Made by a program: the position numbers and the translations under genes
The notes under the pieces: generated by a model
Databases searched by the model: none
What the model was told of the DNA's origin: nothing
The model's input: the letters and a program-made list of their open reading frames with translations, nothing else
IMG/VR virus record: IMGVR_UViG_3300045454_000148
Location: 1-29,464 of that record
Strand: one strand, 5' to 3'
Origin: a virus
DNA length: 29,464 bases
In this document: piece by piece, positions 14,575 to 22,282 of the stretch
How positions within the stretch are numbered: position 1 is the first letter of the stretch
Layout of the letters: every line of letters begins with the position of its first letter

Positions 14575-15815
14575 CAGGCGGTCCTTCCCATGGAGGTCGA
14601 GGGGGTCCATTCGCCGGGGCGGCGTCCGGCGGTGCGTGCGTCGGTCCAGGGCCAGTCGCCGCCGCGTCGGATGGCGCGGGGCCAGTCGCGTTCGTCGCGG
14701 TCGCCGCGCCAGCGGACGAGGTGGGCGAGGTCGGTGTCTTCGTGGTCCAGGGCGATGCCGAGGCCGAACTCGGGCCAGCCCATGAGCGCGGAGGACCCGC
14801 GGGGGCGCAGGTCCCGGTCTCCGCCGCGGGTGACGGCGTGGCCGGCGTGCGCTTCCATCACGAGCGCGAGGCCGCGGTCGCGCAGGGTGTCGAGGGCTGC
14901 CAGGAGCGGTGCGGCGTCGTCGTCGCTGTTGATGGCTCGCGGGATGAGCCGGTACAGCGGGCCGATGAGCAGCAGGTCGGGGGTGTGCTCGTCGACGAGC
15001 CGGTGCACTTCGCCGAGGTCGCGGTCCGTGGTGATGTCCAGGCGCTTGGCGTTCCACACGTGCATGGCCTGCGCGGGGTCGATCTGGCCGTGCATCCGGG
15101 CCTTGACGGTGAGCGGCCGGGCCTTGCGCCGCCACTGCTTCTCGGTGTTCTCGGCGTCGACGACGAGGGTTCGGACGGGTTCGATCGTGCGGAAGGTGAT
15201 CGGGTGCAGGCCGGCGGCGGCGAGGATCGCGATCTGGCGGGTGAACGTGGACTTCCCGGCGCCTTCGCCTCCGGTGAGGATGAGCCGGTCCTGGCGCTCG
15301 AGGAGCTGGGGGATCAGCCAGTCGTACTCGTCGGAGCCGTCGAGGATCTCGGCCAGGGTCTTGGCGTGGGCGTGGCCTGCCTGGCGGTTGGTGCTGCGGA
15401 CGTGCTCCCACTCGTCGCGGGCGTGGGTCATGACGGTCGCGAAGTCCTCGGCGGCGTCGGCGAGCTGCATGGCGCGCATGCCGAACTGCGCGAGCCGGCG
15501 GCGCCCGGCGGCCTCGGCGACCTTGCGGGCGTAGAACGCGACGTTGGAGGCGGTGGGCGTCTCGGCCATGAGGCCGTGCAGGGCGGGCCCGTCGACGTGG
15601 TTCATGCCGCGCTCTCGGGCGGCGGTCATGACGGAGATCGGGTCCACGGGCAGCGCGGCGGAGCGCAGGCCGATGATGAGCTCCCACAGCCGGGCGAGGG
15701 CCTGGTTCTGGAAGTCGTCGGGGGTGCAGTGGTCGAGGGCGAAGCGGACGGACTCGGGATCCAGGAGGGCGGCGCCGACGACGGCGCGCTCGTTGGCGTC
15801 TGCGGGGGTGCTCAC
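14574..15815 (-). CDS. DnaB-like replicative helicase
   Basis: 413 aa. The start at GTG 15815 is chosen because it overlaps the initiator stop by 4 bp and has GGAGG with a 5-nt spacer; a GTG at 15827 would hide that ribosome site. Residues 8-100 match the DnaB N-terminal helical domain (ERAVVGAALLDPESV, a 'LWELIIGLRSAALPVDPISV' segment). The RecA-like core has Walker A at 182-190 (GGEGAGKST) and a hydrophobic Walker B-like strand PDLLLIGPLY at 279-288. The layout matches phage RepA/DnaB-type helicases that unwind DNA ahead of the fork. It is immediately downstream of the initiator, the usual initiator-helicase pair. Confidence 0.8.
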   Translation of the reverse strand: MSTPADANERAVVGAALLDPESVRFALDHCTPDDFQNQALARLWELIIGLRSAALPVDPISVMTAARERGMNHVDGPALHGLMAETPTASNVAFYARKVAEAAGRRRLAQFGMRAMQLADAAEDFATVMTHARDEWEHVRSTNRQAGHAHAKTLAEILDGSDEYDWLIPQLLERQDRLILTGGEGAGKSTFTRQIAILAAAGLHPITFRTIEPVRTLVVDAENTEKQWRRKARPLTVKARMHGQIDPAQAMHVWNAKRLDITTDRDLGEVHRLVDEHTPDLLLIGPLYRLIPRAINSDDDAAPLLAALDTLRDRGLALVMEAHAGHAVTRGGDRDLRPRGSSALMGWPEFGLGIALDHEDTDLAHLVRWRGDRDERDWPRAIRRGGDWPWTDARTAGRRPGEWTPSTSMGRTA

Positions 15816-16591
15816 CGGGTCCTCCACTGGTCGATGACTGGTCGTCGACCGAGAGCGGCGGCACCGGTGGCCGCGTCACGCGGCGGCAGCGGCTCGTCCT
15901 CCCAGCCGCCGCGTCCGAGCCAGGTGGCCGGGTGAGGGATGAACTGCTTCTCGGGGAGGTTCGGGTCGGCGGCGAAGCGCTTGGCGCCGAGGATCACCGG
16001 CTCGGCTCCGACGCGGCGGGCGGCCTTGTCGAATGCGCGGCGCGCAGCGTCCTTCCCGACCTTGCGTGGGTAGTGCTCCCAGAAGGCGTCGAACGCTCGC
16101 GCCGTCGCCCGCGGAGCGGGTGACGAAGAGTCTTTCTCCCCTGTTCCCCTGTTCCCCTGTTCCCCTGTTCCAGGCGCGAGGGCTCGCGAGGGCTCGCGAG
16201 GGCTCGCGACACTCTCGCGAATGACGGACTCCTTGTAGTTCATCGTGCCGTCTGGCCTGGGGAAACGTCCCGCCTGGGGCTTGTCCACGCGCTGGATGGA
16301 GTCCCACGACGAGACGTAGAGCAACGGCTGCCCATCGACCTCGTAGCGCCACACCAGTCCGGCCTGGAGGAGGCTTCCGATGGCTTCGGACACCCTCGCG
16401 AGGACTCGCGAGCCCTCGCGAGCGAGGTCCCTGGGGAACAGGTCGGAGACGATCAGCTCGACGTCGTCCTTCCCGACGCCGTTGTCGTCCACGTAGGACT
16501 CGAGCCCCTTGAGCACCAGCCGGGCATCCCAGTCGACGGAGGCGACCGTGCGGGAGCGCCAGAACTCGGGCTTCGTGGATCGGATGCGCAC
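15812..16591 (-). CDS. Replication initiator / replisome organiser
   Basis: 259 aa from a GTG at 16591. Residues 1-105 form a winged-helix domain (RIRSTKPEFWRSRTVASVDWD at the start, then an EAIGSLLQAGLVWRYE segment), known from phage replisome organisers. Residues about 120-165 are low complexity (SPREPSRALAPGTGEQGNRG) and are encoded by the DNA repeats annotated as the origin. The C-terminal part has 'AFDAFWEHYPRKVGKDAARRAFDKAAR' and 'IPHPATWLGRGGWEDE', the DnaT/helicase-loader-binding type of module. The protein probably binds iterons in its own gene and recruits the helicase encoded next. This parallels lambda O. Its N-terminal and C-terminal domains are well recognised; the DNA target is inferred. 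Confidence 0.8.
   Translation of the reverse strand: MRIRSTKPEFWRSRTVASVDWDARLVLKGLESYVDDNGVGKDDVELIVSDLFPRDLAREGSRVLARVSEAIGSLLQAGLVWRYEVDGQPLLYVSSWDSIQRVDKPQAGRFPRPDGTMNYKESVIRESVASPREPSRALAPGTGEQGNRGTGEKDSSSPAPRATARAFDAFWEHYPRKVGKDAARRAFDKAARRVGAEPVILGAKRFAADPNLPEKQFIPHPATWLGRGGWEDEPLPPRDAATGAAALGRRPVIDQWRTR
16141..16422. other. Candidate replication origin (iterons inside the initiator gene)
   Basis: Four elements lie within the initiator gene. First, an 8-bp unit CTGTTCCC repeated four times (16141-16172; last copy one mismatch). Second, cluster A: TCGCGA at 16184, 16194 and 16204, exactly 10 bp apart, as GGCTCGCGAG repeats, plus one at 16215. Third, TTGTCCACG at 16281-16289, one base from the actinobacterial DnaA box TTGTCCACA. 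Fourth, cluster B: CTCGCGAG palindromes at 16395, 16405 and 16415, again 10 bp apart. In cluster B the three copies are read in three different frames, so the repetition is kept at DNA level, not protein level. One-turn spacing suits cooperative binding of an initiator. Confidence 0.6.
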
Positions 16592-16594
16592 GGT

Positions 16595-17095
16595 TCAGAC
16601 CTCCCGTGGTGGTCGGGTGTCGGCGGCGTACACGGCGAGGGCGTAGGCCTGCCAGATGTCAGCGTGGAAGCCGTGGAACCAGCCGGGCGCGGCCTTGGTG
16701 CCCTTGCCGTGGTTCCGGCCGCCGGGTGCGAAGCGGTCGACGAGGGCCTGGCGGACGTTGGAGTCGGACGCCTTCGCGCAGTGGCAGTGGTGCACCTTGA
16801 CCGGGAGCCGCTTGACGAGCTCGACGTCGTCGACGGGCGCCGCCTCGAGGAACCGGCCGATCCACACGCACGTCTCGAAGACCTCGGCGCCGACGGCCAT
16901 GCCGTAGGAGGCGACCATCTCGATCACGAGCCGGTCGGCAGTGATGAAGCGGTCGAAGCCGTAGTCGCCGCGCAGGAGCCCGAGGAGCTCCTCGTTGGGG
17001 GTCTTCCCGAACCGCAGCGGTCGGCACGTCTCGGTGTCGATGAGGACCCAGCCGGACTCGGCGTTGCCGGGGTCGATCGCAAGGATCGTGCTCAC
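16595..17095 (-). CDS. RuvC-like Holliday-junction resolvase
   Basis: 166 aa from a GTG at 17095 (GTGA overlap with whiB-like). It has the RNase H-like resolvase fold: Asp8 in 'ILAIDPGNAESGW', Glu59 in 'LVIEMVASYGM', Asp111 in 'ASDSNVRQALVDRF', and Asp146 in 'GFHADIWQAYALAVYA'. These acidic positions correspond to the DPG, E, D...D catalytic set of phage RuvC-like proteins. The length is close to bacterial RuvC. It would cut branched DNA formed by recombination or replication before packaging. It is coupled to the initiator gene downstream (3-bp gap). Confidence 0.78.
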   Translation of the reverse strand: MSTILAIDPGNAESGWVLIDTETCRPLRFGKTPNEELLGLLRGDYGFDRFITADRLVIEMVASYGMAVGAEVFETCVWIGRFLEAAPVDDVELVKRLPVKVHHCHCAKASDSNVRQALVDRFAPGGRNHGKGTKAAPGWFHGFHADIWQAYALAVYAADTRPPREV

Positions 17096-17490
17096 GCGCT
17101 CGCCCCCTGTCGGTCGGCGAGGTACTCCTCGACGTGGCGCAGCATCGGCACGCCTTTGGTCCGTCCCCAGGCGCGCACGTCGGCGGCAGTGATCCCCGCA
17201 GCTTCCATGCGCGCCTTGACGATCGCGGCGCCCCTGAGGGCGGGTGCAGCGGGGGCGGTGCGGTTGGCCTGCCGTCCGCGGCGCCGGCGGATCTTCTCGC
17301 GCTCGGCGGTCGTCGTGCCGCCCCAGATGCCTTCGGCTCGGTGGCCGAGTGCGACCTCGAGGCAGTCGGTCGCGAGCGGGCAGCGCGCGCAGACGGCCTT
17401 GGCCCGCGCGACGTCGGCGGCCTGGGACTCGAAGGGGAAGAAGACCTCCGGGTCGACGCCGATGCAGGCTGGTCGCGGCTGGTCGCTCAT
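17092..17490 (-). CDS. WhiB-family iron-sulfur regulator
   Basis: 132 aa, ATG at 17490 overlapping the methyltransferase stop (ATGA). The four cluster ligands are Cys9, Cys34, Cys37 and Cys43 (ACIGVDPEVFF, VCARCPLATDCL). The turn 'EGIWGGTTTAERE' follows at residues 53-65, then a basic stretch KIRRRRGRQ. These are the defining features of Wbl proteins, which bind sigma factor or promoter DNA. After that comes a 55-residue extension with 'ITAADVRAWGRTKGVP', resembling the small DNA-binding motif of Lsr2-type proteins (inference). It is embedded between the methyltransferase and RuvC genes. It probably regulates phage or host transcription. Wbl proteins occur only in actinobacteria and their phages. 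Confidence 0.88.
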   Translation of the reverse strand: MSDQPRPACIGVDPEVFFPFESQAADVARAKAVCARCPLATDCLEVALGHRAEGIWGGTTTAEREKIRRRRGRQANRTAPAAPALRGAAIVKARMEAAGITAADVRAWGRTKGVPMLRHVEEYLADRQGASA

Positions 17491-19181
17491 GCCGCCTCCT
17501 GCTCGAGGTCCAGCGGCGTGCCGGTGATGCACTCCACGAGCGCGGCGACGAGGACCTCCGCGGAGGGCGGGGTGACCGCGTTGCCGAGCTGCTTGACCTT
17601 CTGCCGCTTGGACCCGAGCACGACGTAGTCGGGGACGAACGCCATCCCGGCGTGGATCTCGTGAGGCTCCAGCATCCGGAACAGGCAGTCGTCGACGACG
17701 GCATCCCACTCGGCGGCGGTCAGGAGCGCGTCGCCCTGGATGGTCGTCTGCGTGGGCATCGGCCGGGCGAGGTCGCGCACGCCGGCGTCGTGGGCGTACA
17801 GGGCGCCCCACGTGAGCAGGGACTGGTGGCCCGCGGTGGTGATGGTGCGCATCGCCTCGGCGGCCGGCGTGGACATCTGCCCCTGGTCGCCTCGCGCGGT
17901 GTTGTTCCGCATGACCAGCGGCGGGATGACCAGGCCGTGGTGGTTACCCGACGCGGTGACGGTCGCGAGCGCCTCGTCGGTGGTGTGCGCGACCGAGCCG
18001 CCGCCGCGCAGCTCGCTGACGAACGAGGGGATGACGACGCCGGTCTCGTTGCGCGCGGTCTGGGTGCGCATCGGTGCGTGCACGTCGGACGCCTGCTTGC
18101 CGACCCGACCCTCGACGGGGATCAGGAGCGGCGGGATCGCGACCGCCTTGGTCAGGGCGGTGTGCAGGGTCTTGAGCGGCTCGGTGTCGGCGGGCCAGAC
18201 CCGGGAGTAGGCGTCCGGGTTGCCGTGCTGCTTGTGCTTCGGGTCGTGGGAGTCGTACTGGTTGCCCCCGGCCTCCAGCACGACGGGCCGCGCGTACCGG
18301 CGGGCCCCGGCGGCGATGCGCGCACGGGTCTTCGTCGCCAGAGGCCGCGCGCGGTCTCCGATCCGGGTCCCGGGCAGGCTCCAGTCGATCGCGGCGGCCG
18401 CCGGGACGAACGTCGGCTCGACGAGCTGGCCTCGGCAGGAGACCTTCGGGCAGCGGTAGTCGTACTGCTGGCCGTAGCGGCCCATGTCGTTGCCGGGCCG
18501 ACGCCACACCTGGACGGCCGCGATCGTCTGCTCGCAGGACGGGCACCACGCGCTCGGGCGCAGCCAGCGGTCCCAGTCGGGGTCCCGGCCGATGGACTCG
18601 TGCCAGTAGGCGAGGTACAGCCGGTCGCGGGACTGCGGGGCCCGCGGGGTGCGCACGGCCTGGGCGTGCATCGAGTTCAGCGCGATCAGGCGCGTGCGGT
18701 AGCCGAGCCGCTCGATGCGGCCGCGCCAGGTCAGCCAGTGCTCCCACTTGCGGATGTCCACGACGTTCTCGACGACCCCGGCGAGGACGGGCCGCTGCCG
18801 CAGGTGCATGCCCTCCAGGTAGCGGATGACGTCCTGCATGAGGGCCCGGGACCGGGCGACGTCGTCGGCGATCTCCGGGTCTCCGAAGAGGCCCGGCTGG
18901 GCGTCGAAGTCGACCGGCTTGCCCTTGGCCTGGGACCAGTTCGTGCACTCCGGCGAGGCCCAGAAGATCTCCGCGTAGGGGTGGCGGGCGACGTCCAGGT
19001 CGCGGATGTCGCCGCGGAAGTGCTCGACGTCGGGGAAGTTCGTGGAGTGCGTCTCGATGGCGAGCTGGTCGTGGTTGGCCGCCAGCACGGGGACGATGCC
19101 GGGCACGGCGTGCGCGCCCTGGGTCGCGCCGCCGGCGCCGCAGAACCAGTCGTTCAGGCGCAGGGTGTCGCCGCGCGCCAT
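17487..19181 (-). CDS. DNA cytosine-5 methyltransferase
   Basis: 564 aa. Start ATG 19181, with an alternative GTG at 19184. Motif I is FCGAGG (13-18). Motif IV, normally PPC, is SPEC here with Cys79 as nucleophile. Motif VI is ENV (138-140), motif VIII QSRDR (183-187), motif X QLGNAV (531-536). A zinc-like site Cys213/216 and Cys244/249 lies at the start of the target-recognition region. Residues about 278-490 contain six degenerate copies of a P-[LM]-x-T-x-T module followed by a hydrophobic strand. No restriction endonuclease is nearby, so this looks like an orphan methyltransferase protecting phage DNA or marking regulatory sites. The large recognition region is longer than in typical 330-400-aa enzymes. 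Confidence 0.9.
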   Translation of the reverse strand: MARGDTLRLNDWFCGAGGATQGAHAVPGIVPVLAANHDQLAIETHSTNFPDVEHFRGDIRDLDVARHPYAEIFWASPECTNWSQAKGKPVDFDAQPGLFGDPEIADDVARSRALMQDVIRYLEGMHLRQRPVLAGVVENVVDIRKWEHWLTWRGRIERLGYRTRLIALNSMHAQAVRTPRAPQSRDRLYLAYWHESIGRDPDWDRWLRPSAWCPSCEQTIAAVQVWRRPGNDMGRYGQQYDYRCPKVSCRGQLVEPTFVPAAAAIDWSLPGTRIGDRARPLATKTRARIAAGARRYARPVVLEAGGNQYDSHDPKHKQHGNPDAYSRVWPADTEPLKTLHTALTKAVAIPPLLIPVEGRVGKQASDVHAPMRTQTARNETGVVIPSFVSELRGGGSVAHTTDEALATVTASGNHHGLVIPPLVMRNNTARGDQGQMSTPAAEAMRTITTAGHQSLLTWGALYAHDAGVRDLARPMPTQTTIQGDALLTAAEWDAVVDDCLFRMLEPHEIHAGMAFVPDYVVLGSKRQKVKQLGNAVTPPSAEVLVAALVECITGTPLDLEQEAA

Positions 19182-19354
19182 CACCAGTCGCCCCCGTCCG
19201 CTGGTGGGCCGGCGTGGAGTTCCACGTGCGACGGGGCGCTGGTGTCCACGCGCTCCACGTCGGCGTCGCGGTCGTCGATGACGAGGTGCAGCGGCACGTC
19301 GTCGTGCACCCCGTCGAGCTCTCGGCGCAGGTCGCCGACCGTCCTGGCCCTCAC
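19181..19354 (-). CDS. Small acidic protein, unknown
   Basis: 57 aa from a GTG at 19354 (GTGA overlap). It contains 'VGDLRRELDGVHDDVPLHLVIDDRDADVERVD', a short helix followed by a beta strand and a charged turn, and ends in a Gly/Pro/Asp tail. Its last base is shared with the methyltransferase start (TGATG), so the two are coupled. Small acidic proteins in phage early operons can act as partners or inhibitors of host enzymes, but nothing here identifies a target. Confidence 0.6.
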   Translation of the reverse strand: MRARTVGDLRRELDGVHDDVPLHLVIDDRDADVERVDTSAPSHVELHAGPPADGGDW

Positions 19355-19590
19355 GAGGCCTCCTCCTGTGCGTGTTCGTGGGCGACGAGCACGGGCTCGC
19401 CGTAGGCGATCTGCACCAGCTCCGCACGGCGCAGGCGCCACGAGGGGTTGCCCGTTGCGCCGGTCGAGCGGCGGCGGTGGATCTCGATGACCCGGGTGAG
19501 CGCGTCCTCGCGGGAGGTGGCGGCCACGGTGACGCTGCCGCCCTTGGTGCCCGGCGCGGTGTACGGCACCGCCCATCGCTGGCCGCTCAC
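19351..19590 (-). CDS. Small protein, unknown
   Basis: 79 aa from a GTG at 19590, overlapping the clamp gene stop by 4 bp. The N-terminal half is beta-like (RWAVPYTAPGTKGGSVTVAATS), then a helix (REDALTRVIEIHRRRS), and the C-terminal half is 'WRLRRAELVQIAYGEPVLVAHEHAQEEAS'. The protein is compact, mixed alpha/beta, without Cys. It is encoded directly after the sliding clamp, which makes a replication accessory role possible, but no family is recognised. Confidence 0.65.
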   Translation of the reverse strand: MSGQRWAVPYTAPGTKGGSVTVAATSREDALTRVIEIHRRRSTGATGNPSWRLRRAELVQIAYGEPVLVAHEHAQEEAS

Positions 19591-20717
19591 CGCGATCCCT
19601 CCGCCATGCGGATCGGCACGAGGACGAAGTCGACGCCGTCGATCACGGCGCCGTCCGCGTCGGCTGGTCGGGCCCGGAACGGCAGCTGCGGGCGGGTGCC
19701 GGGCTCGATCTGCACCTGCGGCCCCGGCAGGGCGCCGAGCAGGTCCGAGAGGTACTCGCCGCTGACGGCGATGCGCGTGTCGGCGTCCCCGTCGGCGTCC
19801 AGCACGGCGGAGGCGTCCCCGGAGTCGCCGCCGCCGCTGACCTCGACCTGGCCGGGCGTGAAGTCCAGCCAGATCGGCTGCGCGCGGTCCAGGGTCAGCC
19901 GCGCGGCCGCGACGGCCTCGGTGAGGTCGGCGCGTGAGACGCGCGCGCTGGTCCCGGCGAGCTTCGTGGCGTCGATGACCCGCTCGACCTGCGGGTACTG
20001 CCCGGCGATCTGCACGAGGGTGCTGGAGCGGTCTGCCGACGCGATGGTGACGTGCGAGTCGTCGGCGCCGATCTCCACCGGGCCGCTCATTCCGCGCAGC
20101 GCGCCGGTGATCGCGGACGAGGCGACGAGGGCGGTGAAGTCCTCGCCCGCCCACGGCCTGGACATCCTCGCGGCGAGGTAGCGGTTCGTCGCCACAGCCT
20201 TGAGCACGCCGCCGGAGGCTGACAGGTGCACCGCGTAGAGGTTGAACTCGCCCTTCGTGTCCCGCGCGGCCGCGACGCTCACCCGGCTGAGGAGGTCGGC
20301 CAGGTCGTCGGCGTCGAGCGTGCCGGCCGAGGGTGCAGCGGGCGGGACGTCGGGGTACTGGTCGGACTCCAGGCGGCGCAGGCGGAACACCTGGCGTCCG
20401 GCGGACAGGGTGACGACGGTGTCGTCCACGGTCATGGTCACCCGCCCGGTGAGGCGGCCGACGGCGTCGGCGAACGTCCGGCCGTGGACGAGCACCGGGC
20501 CGTCGAACTCCGACGGAGCGGTGACCCCGGCGATCGTGTACGCCTCGAAGTCGAACGCGGACATCGACAGCAGCCCGTCGCTGGCCCGCAGGGCCATCCC
20601 GGCCAGGATCGGCACGACCGGGCGGGTCGGGATCGTCCGGGCGACCCACTGCGCGGCTGCCTTGAGCTCGCTCGCCGTGATCGCGACGGTGGCCGGTGCG
20701 GTAGTCGTGGTGCTCAC
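19587..20717 (-). CDS. dnaN: DnaN-like sliding clamp (DNA polymerase III beta)
   Basis: 376 aa from a GTG at 20717, coupled to the exonuclease stop (GTGA). The full three-domain length of bacterial beta clamps is present. Recognisable segments are 'ELKAAAQWVARTIPTRPVVPILAGMAL' at the start (compare host DnaN 'A..W....LP.RP..PVLAGLLL'), 'TGRVTMTVDDTVVTLSAGRQVFRLRRLESDQYP' in domain 1, 'TKGEFNLYAVHLSASGG.LKAVATNRYLAA' in domain 2, and 'GEYLSDLLGAL' plus a terminal 'PIRMAEGSR' in domain 3. It encircles DNA and tethers polymerases. A phage copy means the virus can supply its own clamp to a host polymerase. No phage polymerase or clamp loader is visible in this window. Confidence 0.88.
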   Translation of the reverse strand: MSTTTTAPATVAITASELKAAAQWVARTIPTRPVVPILAGMALRASDGLLSMSAFDFEAYTIAGVTAPSEFDGPVLVHGRTFADAVGRLTGRVTMTVDDTVVTLSAGRQVFRLRRLESDQYPDVPPAAPSAGTLDADDLADLLSRVSVAAARDTKGEFNLYAVHLSASGGVLKAVATNRYLAARMSRPWAGEDFTALVASSAITGALRGMSGPVEIGADDSHVTIASADRSSTLVQIAGQYPQVERVIDATKLAGTSARVSRADLTEAVAAARLTLDRAQPIWLDFTPGQVEVSGGGDSGDASAVLDADGDADTRIAVSGEYLSDLLGALPGPQVQIEPGTRPQLPFRARPADADGAVIDGVDFVLVPIRMAEGSR

Positions 20718-21424
20718 CAGGTCGCTCCTGTCTCACTGGTCTCGAGTACGGGCAGAACGGGCCATTCGCCGCGCACGTCCTGGGGCTTGCCCTGGCGGGC
20801 GAAGTAGTCGGCGAGGTACGCGCACTGCTCGGCGCGCCACCCGATCTGGGCGGCGTGGAGGCGCTCGGCGGGCGGGAACGGCGCTCGGGCGCCCATGGCG
20901 CGCACGACGTGCACGGCGGCGATCGCGTCGGCGGACGCCTCGTGCGCGTCGTCGAGGGTGACGCCGTACACCTCGCAGCAGGCGGCGAGGGTGCGCTTGC
21001 CCTTGCGGTACCGGTCCAGCTGCTTGTCCAACACGAACGGGTCGACGACGACGGCCGGGACGAAGCGGTCCAGGCCGTACCGGGTGCACTCCCGGTCCAG
21101 GACGGTGAAGTCGTAGTAGGCGTTGAACGCGACGAGCGGGATCCCCTGGTCCTGCCAGGCACCGAGTGCCCGAGCGACCATCGCGACGCCGTCCGCGGCC
21201 GGCACCCCCTCAGCGCGGGCGCGCTCGGTCGTGACGCCGTGCACCGCGGTGGCACCGGCAGGGATCTGCACGCCGGGGTCGACGAGCAGGTCCAGGCGGT
21301 CCTCGGCGGTGCCGTCCGCCTCGACGAGCGAGGCGTGCGCGGTGACGATCCGCGCGTCCTCCGGATCCGGGCCCGTGGTCTCCAGGTCGAAGGCGACCAG
21401 CGGGCCCTCCCACCAGGCCGTCAC
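20714..21424 (-). CDS. DnaQ-like 3'-5' exonuclease (DEDDh)
   Basis: 236 aa from a GTG at 21424 (GTGA overlap with recT). Exo I: 'AFDLETTG' with Asp13 and Glu15. Exo II: 'AFNAYYDFTVL' with Asn101 and Asp105. Exo III: 'HEASADAIAA' with His161 and Asp166. This is the DEDDh set of the proofreading epsilon family. The length suits a stand-alone exonuclease domain with a ~60-residue C-terminal extension. The gene precedes the clamp gene, so a proofreading or end-processing role at the fork or in recombination is plausible. I see no canonical clamp-binding QLxLF peptide; the closest is QLDRY at 135-139. Confidence 0.88.
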   Translation of the reverse strand: MTAWWEGPLVAFDLETTGPDPEDARIVTAHASLVEADGTAEDRLDLLVDPGVQIPAGATAVHGVTTERARAEGVPAADGVAMVARALGAWQDQGIPLVAFNAYYDFTVLDRECTRYGLDRFVPAVVVDPFVLDKQLDRYRKGKRTLAACCEVYGVTLDDAHEASADAIAAVHVVRAMGARAPFPPAERLHAAQIGWRAEQCAYLADYFARQGKPQDVRGEWPVLPVLETSETGATW

Positions 21425-22281
21425 CGCGCCGCCTCCTGCCCGGCAAGCCACGCCGCGTCGGCCTCGGGGTCGAGGAGCTCACCCGTGGCCGTGTCGACGT
21501 CGCCGTGCTCGGTCTCCTCGGTCGGGTGGACCTCGATGAAGTTCGGGGTGATGTCGTCCAGGTCGCGGGTGACGTCCTCCCCGGTCCGGGTGGACTCGTC
21601 CAGCGCGGCCGCGGTCGCGAGGTTGTGCAGCTCGGAGGACAGCGGCAGCCACCGGATGAGCTGACGGACCGCGGTCTTGCGGGCCATCGCGTCCCAGTCG
21701 GTCTTCCACGGGCCGTTGTTCGACGCCCGGGAGCGGGTGCGGATCTTCTCGATGTCTTCCTTCGAGAGCACCACGAACGCGGACCCGCCGTCCTTGAGCA
21801 CGGCAGCGGCGTACACGGCGATGACGTCGCCGCGGCCGGTCAGCGCCGGCTTGTGGCGCAGGACGGGCTCCAGGCCGTAGGCGTAGTCGAACTCGTCGTG
21901 CTCGTGCACGGTGTGCGCGGCGATCGACTTCATCTGCCCGGACTGCCACGCGAGCTTCACCAGCCCGCGGTACCCGGGGATGAACGTGACCTCCTGGCCG
22001 TAGGGCACGAAGTACGCCTCCCCGAGCGGCCCGGGCTCCAGGCCCAGCTGCGCGGAGGTCATGAGCGCCCCGAGGAACGACTGGGGGTTGCAGCGGGACA
22101 GCTGCGGGGTCTGCCGCAGCACCGTCAGGGCGATCCGTGCGAGCCGGTCGGGGTCCATGTGCTTGGGCAGCGCGCGGGCCATCTGCGGCTTCATCTGCTC
22201 GATGAGCCCGGCCAGGGACTGCGGCTGCTCGGTCTGGGCGACCGCGTTGTCCTGCACGCGGCGGCTGAGGTCTCGTCCCAT
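21421..22281 (-). CDS. recT: RecT-family single-strand annealing recombinase
   Basis: 286 aa, ATG at 22281 with AAGGAGAAG just upstream, one base after the exonuclease stop. The family core is clear: 'MARALPKHMDPDRLARIALTVL', 'TPQLSRCNPQSFLGALMTSAQLGLEPG', 'EAYFVPYGQEVTFIPGYRGLVKLAWQSGQ' and 'WDAMARKTAVRQLIRWLPLSSEL'. The C-terminus is acidic. It anneals complementary single strands at resected ends. It pairs with the YqaJ-type nuclease encoded immediately upstream, forming the usual phage recombination duo for concatemer formation or circularisation. Confidence 0.93.
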   Translation of the reverse strand: MGRDLSRRVQDNAVAQTEQPQSLAGLIEQMKPQMARALPKHMDPDRLARIALTVLRQTPQLSRCNPQSFLGALMTSAQLGLEPGPLGEAYFVPYGQEVTFIPGYRGLVKLAWQSGQMKSIAAHTVHEHDEFDYAYGLEPVLRHKPALTGRGDVIAVYAAAVLKDGGSAFVVLSKEDIEKIRTRSRASNNGPWKTDWDAMARKTAVRQLIRWLPLSSELHNLATAAALDESTRTGEDVTRDLDDITPNFIEVHPTEETEHGDVDTATGELLDPEADAAWLAGQEAAR

Positions 22282-22282
22282 G

